A stretch of DNA of 35,262 bases from contig NZ_PHGZ01000014.1 in NCBI RefSeq assembly GCF_002795405.1, positions 1 to 35,262 of the forward strand, written 5' to 3'. How positions within the stretch are numbered: the first letter of the stretch is position 1; every line of letters starts with the position of its first letter. The position numbers and the translations under genes are program-made. Shown one piece after another: positions 1-6,940 of the stretch. The stretch comes from Caviibacterium pharyngocola (GTDB lineage Bacteria > Pseudomonadota > Gammaproteobacteria > Enterobacterales > Pasteurellaceae). The notes beneath the pieces are model-generated. The model searched no databases and was not told the origin of the DNA. It saw nothing but the letters and a program-made list of their open reading frames with translations.

Positions 1-1
1 T

Positions 2-202
2 GGAAACAGTGATAAAAAAACAAACAACAGTTCCACTGAAACCAGCGAACAAAAAATAAACAGTGGAAAGCCCCTTTCCAGTGAACAAAAAATAAACAGT
101 GGAAAGCCCCTTTCCAGCGAACAAAAAATAAACAGTGGTGCCACTGGCACCAGCGAACAAACAACTTATTCTCAACAACGAGGTATCTACTATGGCAAAT
201 AA
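2..202 (+). CDS. C-terminal end of an upstream ICE protein with in-frame 12-aa repeats (partial)
   Basis: A reading frame is open from the window edge to the TAA at 200-202; its start lies outside. The visible part is polar and low in complexity, rich in Ser, Asn, Gln, Lys and Thr. It contains a tandem 36-base repeat that keeps frame and encodes a 12-residue unit, roughly SSEQKINSGKPL. The last bases overlap the ATG of the next gene at 192, which suggests translational coupling. In ICEs of this class the gene before the PFL_4669-family gene is often a DUF2857 or ParB-like replication/partition protein. No domain of either is visible here, so the identity is unknown. The tail looks like a flexible C-terminal extension. 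Confidence 0.55.
   Translation, partial: GNSDKKTNNSSTETSEQKINSGKPLSSEQKINSGKPLSSEQKINSGATGTSEQTTYSQQRGIYYGK
44..165 (+). repeat. Tandem 36-bp in-frame repeat (about 3 copies)
   Basis: The unit contains agygaacaaaaaataaacag followed by tggaaagcccctttcc. It recurs with a 36-base period: two near-identical units, a third that diverges after aacagtgg, and a partial copy of its start (agcgaacaaa) near 153. The segment ggaaagcccctttcc can form a short hairpin. Because 36 is a multiple of three, the repeats lie within an open frame and probably expand or contract by slippage without breaking it. Confidence 0.75.
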
Positions 203-953
203 TAATTCCAAATCCCTAGGCCCTTTACGCAGCGAAATTACCTTTACCTTACATACCAAGTATGCTCATTATCTGTGGATGGGACGAGAGCTAAAACGCG
301 ATAATAAAGGTAATATAACCATCTCATCTATTCTCAGTGTACCGAACTGTCTTGGATTGCTTTCACAAATCCAACGTGATGCTTCAGAAAATGATCCTTA
401 TGCGGATGATTACCTGTTACAGTTTGAAGAAAAAGTCATCGCTTACCGGGAAGAAATGCAAAAGCTGGTACAGCAAGTTGTTGATCTCTATATGGACAGA
501 CTACCGGAAAACTTTGAAATCGAACGTAGCGCCAACGTAACACCAGTTAGTTACGCTATCCACATCAATTCGCAATTAGGTTACCAACTACTCTACCTGC
601 TTGGCGATTACGATGGTTTGGCTCGTGCGGCAATGATCGCCAGCCATTTAGCCTTGATTACACGTGGTGATGCTCAAGAGTGGTTAGAAGAGGGAGCTAA
701 GCTAATCCGTCAATGTTTTGGCGTGGTTGAACACTACAAACATAGTGGCATTACTCGTCAAGATGCCGCAGAAAATAATGCCCGTTATCAAGCTGCAATA
801 CAACGTATGGGATATGAATTACCACCTGATGTGCTTTCCGGTGAATTACGTGCTGAATTTGCCCCATTAATTAAAAACCAACGTAACTATTCAGAAAACA
901 ATGATACTGATGTTCAAATGAATGTTGCAGCTCAACCTAATAGCGATAAATAA
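192..953 (+). CDS. ICE protein, PFL_4669 family (TIGR03761)
   Basis: This 253-aa protein resembles the PFL_4669 family of PFGI-1-class ICEs, which sits in the replication/partition module before DUF3158, ssb and topB. The same order is found here. The N-terminal stretch SLGPLRSEITFTLHT is followed by a region with LWMGRE, and the rest is charged and mostly helical, ending in a low-complexity tail. No catalytic motif is visible, and the family's biochemical role is not established. The start at 192 is preferred over an upstream in-frame ATG at 135 because an aacgagg-like ribosome site precedes it and the family similarity begins at MANNNSKSLG. The start overlaps the end of the upstream frame, and the stop overlaps the next ATG (TAATG). 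Confidence 0.8.
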   Translation: MANNNSKSLGPLRSEITFTLHTKYAHYLWMGRELKRDNKGNITISSILSVPNCLGLLSQIQRDASENDPYADDYLLQFEEKVIAYREEMQKLVQQVVDLYMDRLPENFEIERSANVTPVSYAIHINSQLGYQLLYLLGDYDGLARAAMIASHLALITRGDAQEWLEEGAKLIRQCFGVVEHYKHSGITRQDAAENNARYQAAIQRMGYELPPDVLSGELRAEFAPLIKNQRNYSENNDTDVQMNVAAQPNSDK

Positions 954-1126
954 TGAAACTAAACATTGATTTTACTACCTTAGATAAAGCAGTCGCCCAA
1001 ATGGGAAATCCGCTTGGAGATTTCATCTTGGAATCTCCTACGGAACAAGCTGTACTGACTGAAAACTCAGATATTAATCAGAATGAGCAGCTAAAGGAGA
1101 AAAATAATGAACGGACTAATTCCTGA
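953..1126 (+). CDS. Small 57-aa ORF between PFL_4669 and DUF3158 genes
   Basis: This ORF starts at an ATG that overlaps the stop of the previous gene (TAATG). It ends inside the next gene, overlapping its start at 1107 by 20 bases. The protein begins MKLNIDFTTLDKAVAQMGNP and is acidic and hydrophilic, with no membrane segment or known motif. The tight overlaps on both sides, and the fact that it fills an otherwise empty 153-base gap, favour a real translationally coupled gene. It also carries the DUF3158 gene's ribosome site (aaaggag) inside it. Function unknown; it could also be a decayed start of a larger protein. Confidence 0.5.
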   Translation: MKLNIDFTTLDKAVAQMGNPLGDFILESPTEQAVLTENSDINQNEQLKEKNNERTNS

Positions 1127-1574
1127 TGATATGTATCGAGAATTTGCCAAAAAAACACCGCTGAATGCCGCAATGAAAGCTCTATTTAGCGAATTGCAGC
1201 AGGTCTCTGACTATGAGTTCCAATATGAACAACTTCATCAAGTACGGCAATGGTTGATTGAACAACAATCTGAAATGATAACAACATTGAAAACCAGTGA
1301 ACTCAATATCTTACCAATTACACTGATTCGAGATAAAGCATCTTCATCTGGTGGGACGTTTTTACGTTGGCGTTATCTGACGAATACCGGTACCGGCAAT
1401 ATTATGTGGAGAAAGATTGTAGCAGATAAAAATCAACCACTCTCGATTCGTCAAAAACTTGTCGCAGCTGAAAAAGATCGGGTACTTATCAATATGCAAA
1501 TGTCAATACTGAATTTTATGCTGCGGCAGCTGAAAGAATGTGCCCAAAAAATTGAGCATTTAGATATTCAGTAG
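1107..1574 (+). CDS. DUF3158 family ICE protein
   Basis: This 155-aa protein fits the DUF3158 family that lies between the PFL_4669-family gene and ssb in PFGI-1-class ICEs. The most recognisable part is ILPITLIRDKASSSGGTFLRW (near residues 69-89), where Ser/Gly-rich turns meet an LRWR motif, followed by helical sequence to the C-terminus. There is no signal peptide or membrane segment, so it is probably cytoplasmic. The position suggests a role in DNA maintenance or single-strand handling, but the family has no established activity. An aaaggag ribosome site lies 7-8 bases before the ATG. Confidence 0.75.
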   Translation: MNGLIPDDMYREFAKKTPLNAAMKALFSELQQVSDYEFQYEQLHQVRQWLIEQQSEMITTLKTSELNILPITLIRDKASSSGGTFLRWRYLTNTGTGNIMWRKIVADKNQPLSIRQKLVAAEKDRVLINMQMSILNFMLRQLKECAQKIEHLDIQ

Positions 1575-1624
1575 TCGTAATTGGATATTTTTAATGCCTG
1601 ACAGATTATGTTTGTAAAGCCTGA

Positions 1625-1716
1625 TTATGTCAGTTTGCAAAGTCTGACATAAAAGGCCTTTTAAAGGTAAGGGAGCGGAGCTCCCTTATTGACGAAAAAT
1701 GGCTCAGAATTTTTCG
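1625..1716 (+). promoter_or_regulatory. Three consecutive hairpins in the ssb leader
   Basis: The 310-base gap before ssb holds three perfect inverted repeats in a row. ttatgtcag/ctgacataa is at 1625-1633/1644-1652. taagggagc/gctccctta, with a 3-base loop, is at 1668-1688. cgaaaaat/atttttcg is at 1693-1700/1709-1716. None is followed by a clean T-run, so simple termination is not clearly indicated. They could be a transcript-end structure of the upstream operon, a regulatory leader of ssb or a single-strand DNA structure. The rest of the gap (1717-1870) is pyrimidine- and AT-rich without a clear site. Confidence 0.5.
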
Positions 1717-1884
1717 GCATTCCCCTTAACCCATTTCCCTTACCCTTTAATTAAATCATCTCTACTATAAGGTAAAAATTCTCTAAGTTAGCTGCTCAAT
1801 TTTTGCTTAAACAGCAGAATGCAATTATGCAAAAATCATTTTGAAAAACAATTTTCCCTTTTAAACAAAGCTAAGGAGAACATT

Positions 1885-2352
1885 ATGAGCGGTGTAAATA
1901 AAGTAACGATTGTTGGTCATCTTGGTAATGAGCCAGATATGCGAGTAATGCCAAACGGTGATGCTGTCGCGATGTTAAGCATTGCGACCAGTGAACAGTG
2001 GACAGACAAAAATACCGGCGAAAAACGTGAACAGACTGAATGGCATCGTATTGTATTTTATCGCCGTCAAGCTGAAATCGTTGATCAATATCTCCATAAA
2101 GGTTCACAAGTCTATATAGAAGGTCGTTTACGTACACGTAAATGGCAAGATCAAAATGGACAAGAGCGCTATACGACTGAAATTCAAGGTGATGTGTTAC
2201 AAATGTTGGGTGGCCGTAATGCTAATAATCAAGGGAATAATTATGGTGCAGAGCAGAACTATCCTCTTTCCAATGCTCAAGCAAAACCAGCATCTCAACC
2301 ACAGGGTGGGGAGTCAGTATTAAATAATTTTGATGATGAAATTCCGTTCTGA
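1885..2352 (+). CDS. ssb: Single-stranded DNA-binding protein
   Basis: This 155-aa protein is a complete bacterial SSB. It has an N-terminal OB fold (residues 1-110) starting [20 protein letters not shown] and containing WHRIVFYRR and the [14 protein letters not shown] strand. A Gln/Asn-rich linker follows, then the acidic tip DDEIPF, which docks SSB partner proteins. It would coat the ICE's single strand during transfer or rolling-circle replication and protect it with, or instead of, the chromosomal SSB. The start at 1885 is chosen because aaggag lies 7 bases upstream and the OB fold begins there; an upstream in-frame start at 1819 would add a non-homologous stretch. It is transcribed toward topB, with small accessory genes inserted between. 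Confidence 0.95.
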   Translation: MSGVNKVTIVGHLGNEPDMRVMPNGDAVAMLSIATSEQWTDKNTGEKREQTEWHRIVFYRRQAEIVDQYLHKGSQVYIEGRLRTRKWQDQNGQERYTTEIQGDVLQMLGGRNANNQGNNYGAEQNYPLSNAQAKPASQPQGGESVLNNFDDEIPF

Positions 2353-2439
2353 ATTCCATATATGTAAATTTGAGACTAGCTTTACGTTGGTCCAGCGTAA
2401 TCAAATAAGTGGACACCAAGTATTTAAATGGGGAAATAA

Positions 2440-2739
2440 ATGAACTATAGTGATGATCTATTATTTTTATCTAATGTTACTCAAATAACTTCTATAATAG
2501 CTAATCGCATTAAGCATCTACTTTTTTCAAACGAAATTGAAAAAGCTCATGAATTATTAAATGTAATGAGTAATTTTACGCTTTTATTACCAATGGAATG
2601 TAACGATACCTATCATAAAAATTTGAGATTTTTCCAGTCTTTAATTATGGATTCACCATATTCAGAATTAAATGAGCTCAAGCAAACTATCAATTCTGCT
2701 CTTGCCAAGATAGAGGCTCATAAAGATTTTTCCCTTTAA
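2440..2739 (+). CDS. Hypothetical 99-aa protein
   Basis: No family was recognised. The protein is small, mostly helical and leucine-rich (RIKHLLFSNEIEKAHELLNVM), with no signal peptide or clear membrane segment. A weak ribosome site (ggggaaa) lies before the ATG. Its 3' end overlaps by about 50 bases the 3' end of the convergent gene at 2690-3337. The AT-rich composition and the placement between ssb and topB suggest an accessory insertion in the replication module. Confidence 0.5.
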   Translation: MNYSDDLLFLSNVTQITSIIANRIKHLLFSNEIEKAHELLNVMSNFTLLLPMECNDTYHKNLRFFQSLIMDSPYSELNELKQTINSALAKIEAHKDFSL

Positions 2740-3337
2740 GTAAATTTTCTAGTTCTAAATTTAATTCTGTTAAATCGTAAAAAGATGATGGCGTTATACC
2801 AGCATGCTTAGCTAATAAAATAGCATTGCTTTTCCCATACACATAAACTGGAAATTGTTTTATTCCATTTGCAAGTAAGTATATTGTTCGAGTTACACCG
2901 TTAATAAATGAACATTCTGAAATGTATTCTTCAGAATATCCGACCAATTTATCAAACCATAGAAGACGCTTTTCGTAAATAGGTATTCTTTTTATATATT
3001 CTTTACAACTTATTTCGGCTAGCGGAACGGGATTTATCCGTCCAAAGCTGAATCCTTTTTCAGCATAATGAAATTTGTAATCGTGTCTCCATTCATCTTC
3101 ATTTCCCCAACTAAGATGAGGCTCTTGTGGATATTGCATATTTCTCCACATTATCAAAAAATTCTCAGCTTGGACAAATACGAGCTTTATTTCATCACTA
3201 GGGGATTGAAAAATAGGATGCCTCATATATATCATACGATTATCTTTAGTTTGAAATTCAAAAATTAGGTAATTCTGTAGAGTACATTCAAGCTGTTCAA
3301 TAAAGGTTCTATGATTTGGAAATTTAAGCAACTCCAT
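2690..3337 (-). CDS. Possible plasmid fertility-inhibition-like protein
   Basis: This 215-aa protein has no signal peptide. The segment FINGVTRTIYLLANGIKQFP (near residues 144-163) resembles, from memory, proteins annotated as the plasmid fertility inhibition factor family, which block transfer of other conjugative plasmids. That match is tentative. The rest is Trp- and Tyr-rich with no catalytic motif visible. The start at 3337 has gagga upstream on the minus strand; a TTG one codon earlier is less likely. The gene runs against its neighbours and overlaps the 3' end of the 99-aa gene, so it is an independent unit, as expected for a defence or exclusion cargo gene. Confidence 0.5.
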   Translation of the reverse strand: MELLKFPNHRTFIEQLECTLQNYLIFEFQTKDNRMIYMRHPIFQSPSDEIKLVFVQAENFLIMWRNMQYPQEPHLSWGNEDEWRHDYKFHYAEKGFSFGRINPVPLAEISCKEYIKRIPIYEKRLLWFDKLVGYSEEYISECSFINGVTRTIYLLANGIKQFPVYVYGKSNAILLAKHAGITPSSFYDLTELNLELENLLKGKNLYEPLSWQEQN

Positions 3338-3378
3338 CAATTTATCCTCATACTTAAAAGAGTTTTAAGTAGATTTTA

Positions 3379-3387
3379 ACCGCACTT
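3379..3387 (-). other. Haemophilus-type DNA uptake signal core
   Basis: Plus-strand ACCGCACTT is the complement of the 9-base Haemophilus-type uptake core AAGTGCGGT. It lies in the gap before the lipoprotein gene. Four more perfect copies are at 5792-5800 (complement), 11171-11179, 20063-20071 and 26025-26033. Confidence 0.7.
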
Positions 3388-3431
3388 TTGCAAAAAATGA
3401 ATATCAACAAAATACTTGCAAGGAGAATGAC

Positions 3432-3959
3432 ATGCATTATTTAAAATACGCTCTATTTCTAACTTCGGCAGTACTTGTTACTGGTTGTGCAGAACTTAGT
3501 GCTATTAACACAAAGGTAGGCGAAATAGCAGGACAAATTAATCAGACACTTGGTATTAGCAGTAGTACAACTAACAATAGTTCCGTAGGCGATAACGGAA
3601 TACAGATGGTTAAAAATGAATTTCAGGTTAACCAAAATGTTGATGATGTATTCTTAAAAATCCGCCGTGAATTTGGCTTTGCTCCCACTTCCCAAGGAGC
3701 AAGTACCGTGAATGAACAATGGTCAACAGATAAAGCACGTATTTTTGAAACCGTACCAGGACAATATTATCGTATGAATGGTAAATTTGGTTCAGATATG
3801 AAACGAAAATACGGATATAGTGAGATAGCTATTGAGAATAGCTTGGATGTCACGATTGAACGAGCCGGTAAAAATAAAACTTCTGTCCAATATGATGTTC
3901 GCGGTAGCCAAAATTGGTTGAAAGAAGCTGAAACCCGACTTAAACGTGCAGTTAAGTAA
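3432..3959 (+). CDS. Hypothetical lipoprotein
   Basis: This 175-aa protein has an N-terminal lipoprotein signal ending in the lipobox VTGC (Cys19), so it is probably anchored to the outer or inner membrane facing the periplasm. A Ser/Thr/Asn-rich linker is followed by a globular part (residues 60-175) with alternating strands and a basic C-terminal helix. No family was recognised. A strong aaggag site precedes the ATG, and a clear terminator follows at 3983-4006, so it is probably a single-gene unit. An uptake core at 3379 lies just upstream. Confidence 0.7.
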   Translation: MHYLKYALFLTSAVLVTGCAELSAINTKVGEIAGQINQTLGISSSTTNNSSVGDNGIQMVKNEFQVNQNVDDVFLKIRREFGFAPTSQGASTVNEQWSTDKARIFETVPGQYYRMNGKFGSDMKRKYGYSEIAIENSLDVTIERAGKNKTSVQYDVRGSQNWLKEAETRLKRAVK

Positions 3960-3982
3960 TCTTAAAAACCTCCTTAGTTTTT

Positions 3983-4006
3983 ACCCGACTTCGGTCGGGA
4001 TTTTTA
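3983..4006 (+). terminator. Rho-independent terminator after the lipoprotein gene
   Basis: The inverted repeat cccgac/gtcggg (3984-3989/3994-3999), with the loop ttcg, is followed by a run of five T's. This is a textbook terminator 20-45 bases after the stop codon. Confidence 0.9.
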
Positions 4007-4093
4007 TTTTCTACTAGAAAATAATTTTCCCTATCAATATAAAGACAGTTTTTTATACTTGGCTAAATGATAAAAAGAATAGCCGAGGTAACA

Positions 4094-6139
4094 ATGAAAC
4101 TCTTTCTCTGTGAAAAGCCATCTCAAGGCAATGATATTGGCAAAGTGTTAGGCGCAACAAAACGGGGAGATGGTTGTCTTGCTACACCTGACGGTCAGAT
4201 CATAGTCACTTGGGGAGTTGGGCACCTTGTTGAACAATTCAATCCAGAAGACTACGATCCTGCACTGAAACAATGGACATTTGAAACCTTACCGATTATT
4301 CCCTCTCAATGGAAACTTGCCCCTAAAAAAGAAACTAAAAAGCAATACAATGTAGTAATGGGATTGTTGAAAAAAGCCAATGCAGTGATAATCGCTACCG
4401 ACATTGATCGAGAGGGAGAAACTATTGCTCGTGAATTACTGGATTTAGCCAATTTCAGAGGAAAAATCCAGCGTCTTTGGTTATCTGCACTTGATGATGC
4501 CAGTATCCGGAAAGCTCTAGGACAGCTTAAATCTAATCAGGAAACTTTACCATTGTATTATGCAGGGCTTGCCCGCTCCCGTGCCGACTGGCTAGTAGGA
4601 ATTAATTTTTCCCGACTATTTACCTTACTTGCTAAGCAAAAAGGTTATCAAGGGGTATTGAGTGTTGGGCGTGTTCAAACTCCAACATTAGCAATGGTTG
4701 TACAACGAGATCTGGATATTGCGAATTTTGTCTCCAAAAATCATTATATATTATTAGTGCAACTTGCTAATCAAGCCGGTCAGTTTATGGCTCAATATCA
4801 GATCCCCGATAACCATTGTGATGAAGATGGGTTATGCCTTAATTCTGCCGTCATACAGCAAGCCAATCAAGCTATTCGACAAGCTGGCTCAGCCAAAGTC
4901 CTTTCGGTGGAAACTAAACGTGAAAAAGAAAGCCCACCGTTACTGTTTAGTTTAAGCAGCTTACAAACTACCTGTAACCGCTTATTTGGTTTTGGTGCAC
5001 AACAGGTACTTGATATTGCTCAATCGCTTTATGAAACTCATAAAGCAACCACCTACCCTCGTACCGATTGTGGCTATCTGCCCGAATCGCAGCTTGCAGA
5101 AGTGCCAAAGGTTATTCAAGCTCTAGCCACCGCTGACCCGCAATTAAAGCCTATTGTGAGCAAATTAGATTCCTCTCTAAAATCTCGTGCCTGGAACGAT
5201 AAGAAAATCTCTGCTCACCACGGTATTATTCCGACCTTTGGGCGTGTGGATATTAGTAAAATGAATGACAGTGAACTCAAAGTTTATCAGTTAGTGCGAT
5301 TACATTATCTTGCTCAATTCCTGCCACCTTGTGAAACCGATAAAACCGTTGCCACGTTTGAAAGCGGTGGACATAGCCTAATTGCCCACGGCAATGTGAT
5401 GGTGAAACCCGGCTGGAAATCCCTATTAGGAAAAACCTTAGAAGAGAATACCGATGAAACTAAACAAGGCTTACCCCCACTCAATGTTAATCAGCAATGT
5501 AAGGTGGTCGATACGGAAGTTAAATCGTTGCAAACTCAGCCACCGAAGCCCTATAACGAGGGAACGCTATTGTCCGCAATGAAAAATGCGGCACGCTTTG
5601 TTACCGATCCAAGATTGAAGCAACAACTGCGAGAAACCGAGGGATTGGGTACAGAAGCCACTCGTGCACCGACTATTGAGGGATTATTCAAGCGTGGTTA
5701 TTTGGTAAAAAAAGGCAAAAATATCAATGCCAGTGCTGAGGGGGTAGCGTTAGTGAATAGTCTGCCAACGGTATTAAAAGATCCGGGGTTGACCGCACTT
5801 TGGGAGCAGGCTCTCAATCAAATTGCCGAGGGAACACTAAGTCTCGACGATTTTATGGCAAAACAATCACAATTTATCCGTTATTTGATGAAACAGTGTA
5901 TGGAACAAGGAATGCAAATAGGAAATATCGAGGTACGGAAATGTCCTGAATGCGGTAAGCCAATGCGAAAAATTAAGCACGAGAAAGGCACATTTTGGGG
6001 CTGCACCGGTTATCCGCAATGCCAACACAAAGAAGCGGATAAAACCACGAAATCAAAACAAGGCAGCAGCCGTAAACAAGGAACGCGTAATGTCAGCGTT
6101 TCAGACCAACTGAAACAACTGCGTCAGCACCTGAATTAG
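4094..6139 (+). CDS. topB: DNA topoisomerase III
   Basis: This 681-aa type IA topoisomerase relaxes negative supercoils and decatenates DNA. ICE copies of TopB probably resolve replication or transfer intermediates. It has an N-terminal TOPRIM domain, starting MKLFLCEKPSQ, with the metal-binding DIDREGE at residues 103-109. The catalytic tyrosine is Tyr321 in TTYPRTDC. The C-terminal CPECGKPM...WGCTGYPQC (near 617-643) is a four-cysteine zinc ribbon. The tail is Lys/Ser-rich and basic. The start at 4094 has cgagg upstream and matches the family; an in-frame ATG at 4067 would add nine unrelated residues. Length is normal and all key residues are present. A perfect uptake core lies inside the gene at 5792. 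Confidence 0.95.
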   Translation: MKLFLCEKPSQGNDIGKVLGATKRGDGCLATPDGQIIVTWGVGHLVEQFNPEDYDPALKQWTFETLPIIPSQWKLAPKKETKKQYNVVMGLLKKANAVIIATDIDREGETIARELLDLANFRGKIQRLWLSALDDASIRKALGQLKSNQETLPLYYAGLARSRADWLVGINFSRLFTLLAKQKGYQGVLSVGRVQTPTLAMVVQRDLDIANFVSKNHYILLVQLANQAGQFMAQYQIPDNHCDEDGLCLNSAVIQQANQAIRQAGSAKVLSVETKREKESPPLLFSLSSLQTTCNRLFGFGAQQVLDIAQSLYETHKATTYPRTDCGYLPESQLAEVPKVIQALATADPQLKPIVSKLDSSLKSRAWNDKKISAHHGIIPTFGRVDISKMNDSELKVYQLVRLHYLAQFLPPCETDKTVATFESGGHSLIAHGNVMVKPGWKSLLGKTLEENTDETKQGLPPLNVNQQCKVVDTEVKSLQTQPPKPYNEGTLLSAMKNAARFVTDPRLKQQLRETEGLGTEATRAPTIEGLFKRGYLVKKGKNINASAEGVALVNSLPTVLKDPGLTALWEQALNQIAEGTLSLDDFMAKQSQFIRYLMKQCMEQGMQIGNIEVRKCPECGKPMRKIKHEKGTFWGCTGYPQCQHKEADKTTKSKQGSSRKQGTRNVSVSDQLKQLRQHLN

Positions 6140-6152
6140 ATTCTTTACAAAC

Positions 6153-6182
6153 TTGTTCTATTTTGCTAGTATTTTTTATAAA
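6153..6182 (+). promoter_or_regulatory. Candidate sigma-70 promoter upstream of structured element A
   Basis: TTGTTC at 6153-6158 and TATAAA at 6177-6182 are separated by 18 bases. This promoter would transcribe the non-coding block that begins with hairpin gcatattg/caatatgc and element copy A. It rests on consensus similarity only. Confidence 0.4.
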
Positions 6183-6221
6183 GAGCCGTTGGCATATTGT
6201 CGGTTATCAATATGCAACACT

Positions 6222-6300
6222 AGCCAAAATGTACCCTAGCACGCAGAAAGGGACTCATCTCAACCTAGTCTTGACACACTTCTGAGATGGCGTGCCACCT
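6222..6300 (+). ncRNA. Structured element, partial copy A
   Basis: The 79-base segment starts agccaaaatgtaccctagca and ends ggcgtgccacct. It matches the 3' half of the two full elements at 6696-6853 and 29656-29812. Its outer stem is gcacgc/gcgtgc. The inner hairpin catctca/tgagatg differs in sequence from the other copies (cattactg/cagtaatg) but still pairs. ccct can pair with aggg inside the stem, giving a pseudoknot. It lies between topB and a larger hairpin. Its function is unknown; a STAXI-like RNA or a single-strand DNA structure is possible. Confidence 0.55.
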
Positions 6301-6343
6301 AGTCTTTTAGATAGAACTCTTAAATCTATCTACGCCTTGTCGA

Positions 6344-6402
6344 GCGAATGGCTGTAAAATAAAGAATATTTTACCAGTATTTTTTGTTTTACAGCCATTC
6401 GC
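6344..6402. repeat. Perfect 16-bp inverted repeat with 27-bp AT-rich centre
   Basis: The left arm gcgaatggctgtaaaa (6344-6359) and right arm ttttacagccattcgc (6387-6402) are perfect complements around an AT-rich spacer. The right arm is preceded by a T-run. This is the strongest simple inverted repeat in the non-coding block after topB. It could be a cruciform, a protein-binding site (transfer-origin-like) or the stem of a structured RNA. Confidence 0.75.
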
Positions 6403-6590
6403 ACTCTTGTCCTTGCCTGTGCCCTCAGGTGAAACATTGGGTGCCGTTTGTGTCGAAAGATGCCACAGCTATACCGATTATAGGCCACTAAGTAATCGGG
6501 TAACTCGCCAAAGAATGAAAGCATTGTGACGAAGATGATTTCGTTCCCGTAACGAATTATATGGCCCACCTTGATTTATGATTTATTCGA
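6403..6590 (+). ncRNA. Candidate structured non-coding RNA region
   Basis: No convincing gene lies here on either strand. Several short perfect hairpins follow one another: cctg/cagg near 6418-6431, ccgatta/taatcgg near 6474-6499 and ttcgtt/aacgaa near 6540-6556. A strong terminator sits just downstream at 6592-6635. With a candidate promoter at 6153, the whole stretch 6180-6635 could be one untranslated RNA carrying copy A at its 5' end. This is inference from structure only. Confidence 0.35.
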
Positions 6591-6591
6591 A

Positions 6592-6635
6592 AAAAAACCG
6601 CTGGTAAATTTTTATCAGCGGTTTTTGCTTTTTGA
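6592..6635 (+). terminator. Rho-independent terminator in the non-coding block
   Basis: aaaaaccgctg (6593-6603) pairs with cagcggttttt (6616-6626) around a 12-base loop, and a T-rich tail follows. The A-run before the stem makes it potentially active in both directions. Confidence 0.85.
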
Positions 6636-6695
6636 AAACTTACGGAATCCGAAAAACAATTTCTACTTACAATTTAAATGACATCTGATTACAGT

Positions 6696-6853
6696 GAAGC
6701 CATTAAGTCGCAGTGTTAACTGCCCTTAAAAGTTGCGGAGTTCTTGCAAAGCGACGGACTAGCCTGACCAAGGTAGTTGAACTCACAGCCCCCAATGTAC
6801 CCTAGCACGCAGCAAGGGACTCGTTACTGAACATCAGTAATGGCGTGCCACCT
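6696..6853 (+). ncRNA. Structured pseudoknot element, full copy B
   Basis: This 158-base element matches the one at 29656-29812 along its whole length. The 5' half can form interleaved stems: gttgc/gcgac with gagttc/gaactc, plus a hairpin acta(g)cct/aggtagt. The 3' half has outer stem gcacgc/gcgtgc enclosing cgttactg/cagtaatg, with ccct/aggg able to make a pseudoknot. Differences from the other copy often keep pairing. A TACAGT -10-like box at 6690-6695 sits just before it, in the same place as TACAAT before copy C. It is followed by the leader of the DUF3577 gene. It could be a regulatory RNA leader, a STAXI-like RNA or a folded single-strand DNA site. Confidence 0.6.
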
Positions 6854-6868
6854 ATACAACCGATTTTT

Positions 6869-6940
6869 ACCCGAGCGGGGAACGTTTTGCCCGTGTTGGG
6901 TAGAGATGTTTCTCCGCTTTTTTATATTAGGAGAAACATT
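6869..6940 (+). promoter_or_regulatory. Two-hairpin leader burying the DUF3577 ribosome site
   Basis: Hairpin 1 pairs accc+cggg with cccg+gggt (6869-6901). Hairpin 2 is a perfect 10-bp stem atgtttctcc/ggagaaacat (6906-6915/6930-6939) that contains the whole ribosome site and abuts the ATG at 6941. Its loop carries a T-run. The same layout occurs before six more genes in this window, suggesting a shared translational or attenuation control. Confidence 0.65.

Noticed and set aside
44-165. Possible CRISPR array, given a 36-base repeat period
   Set aside because: The units abut with no spacers and keep an open reading frame, so they are a protein-coding tandem repeat.
6330-6569. 79-aa minus-strand frame in the non-coding block
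   Set aside because: It crosses the 16-bp inverted repeat and several hairpins, has no ribosome site and no protein-like composition.
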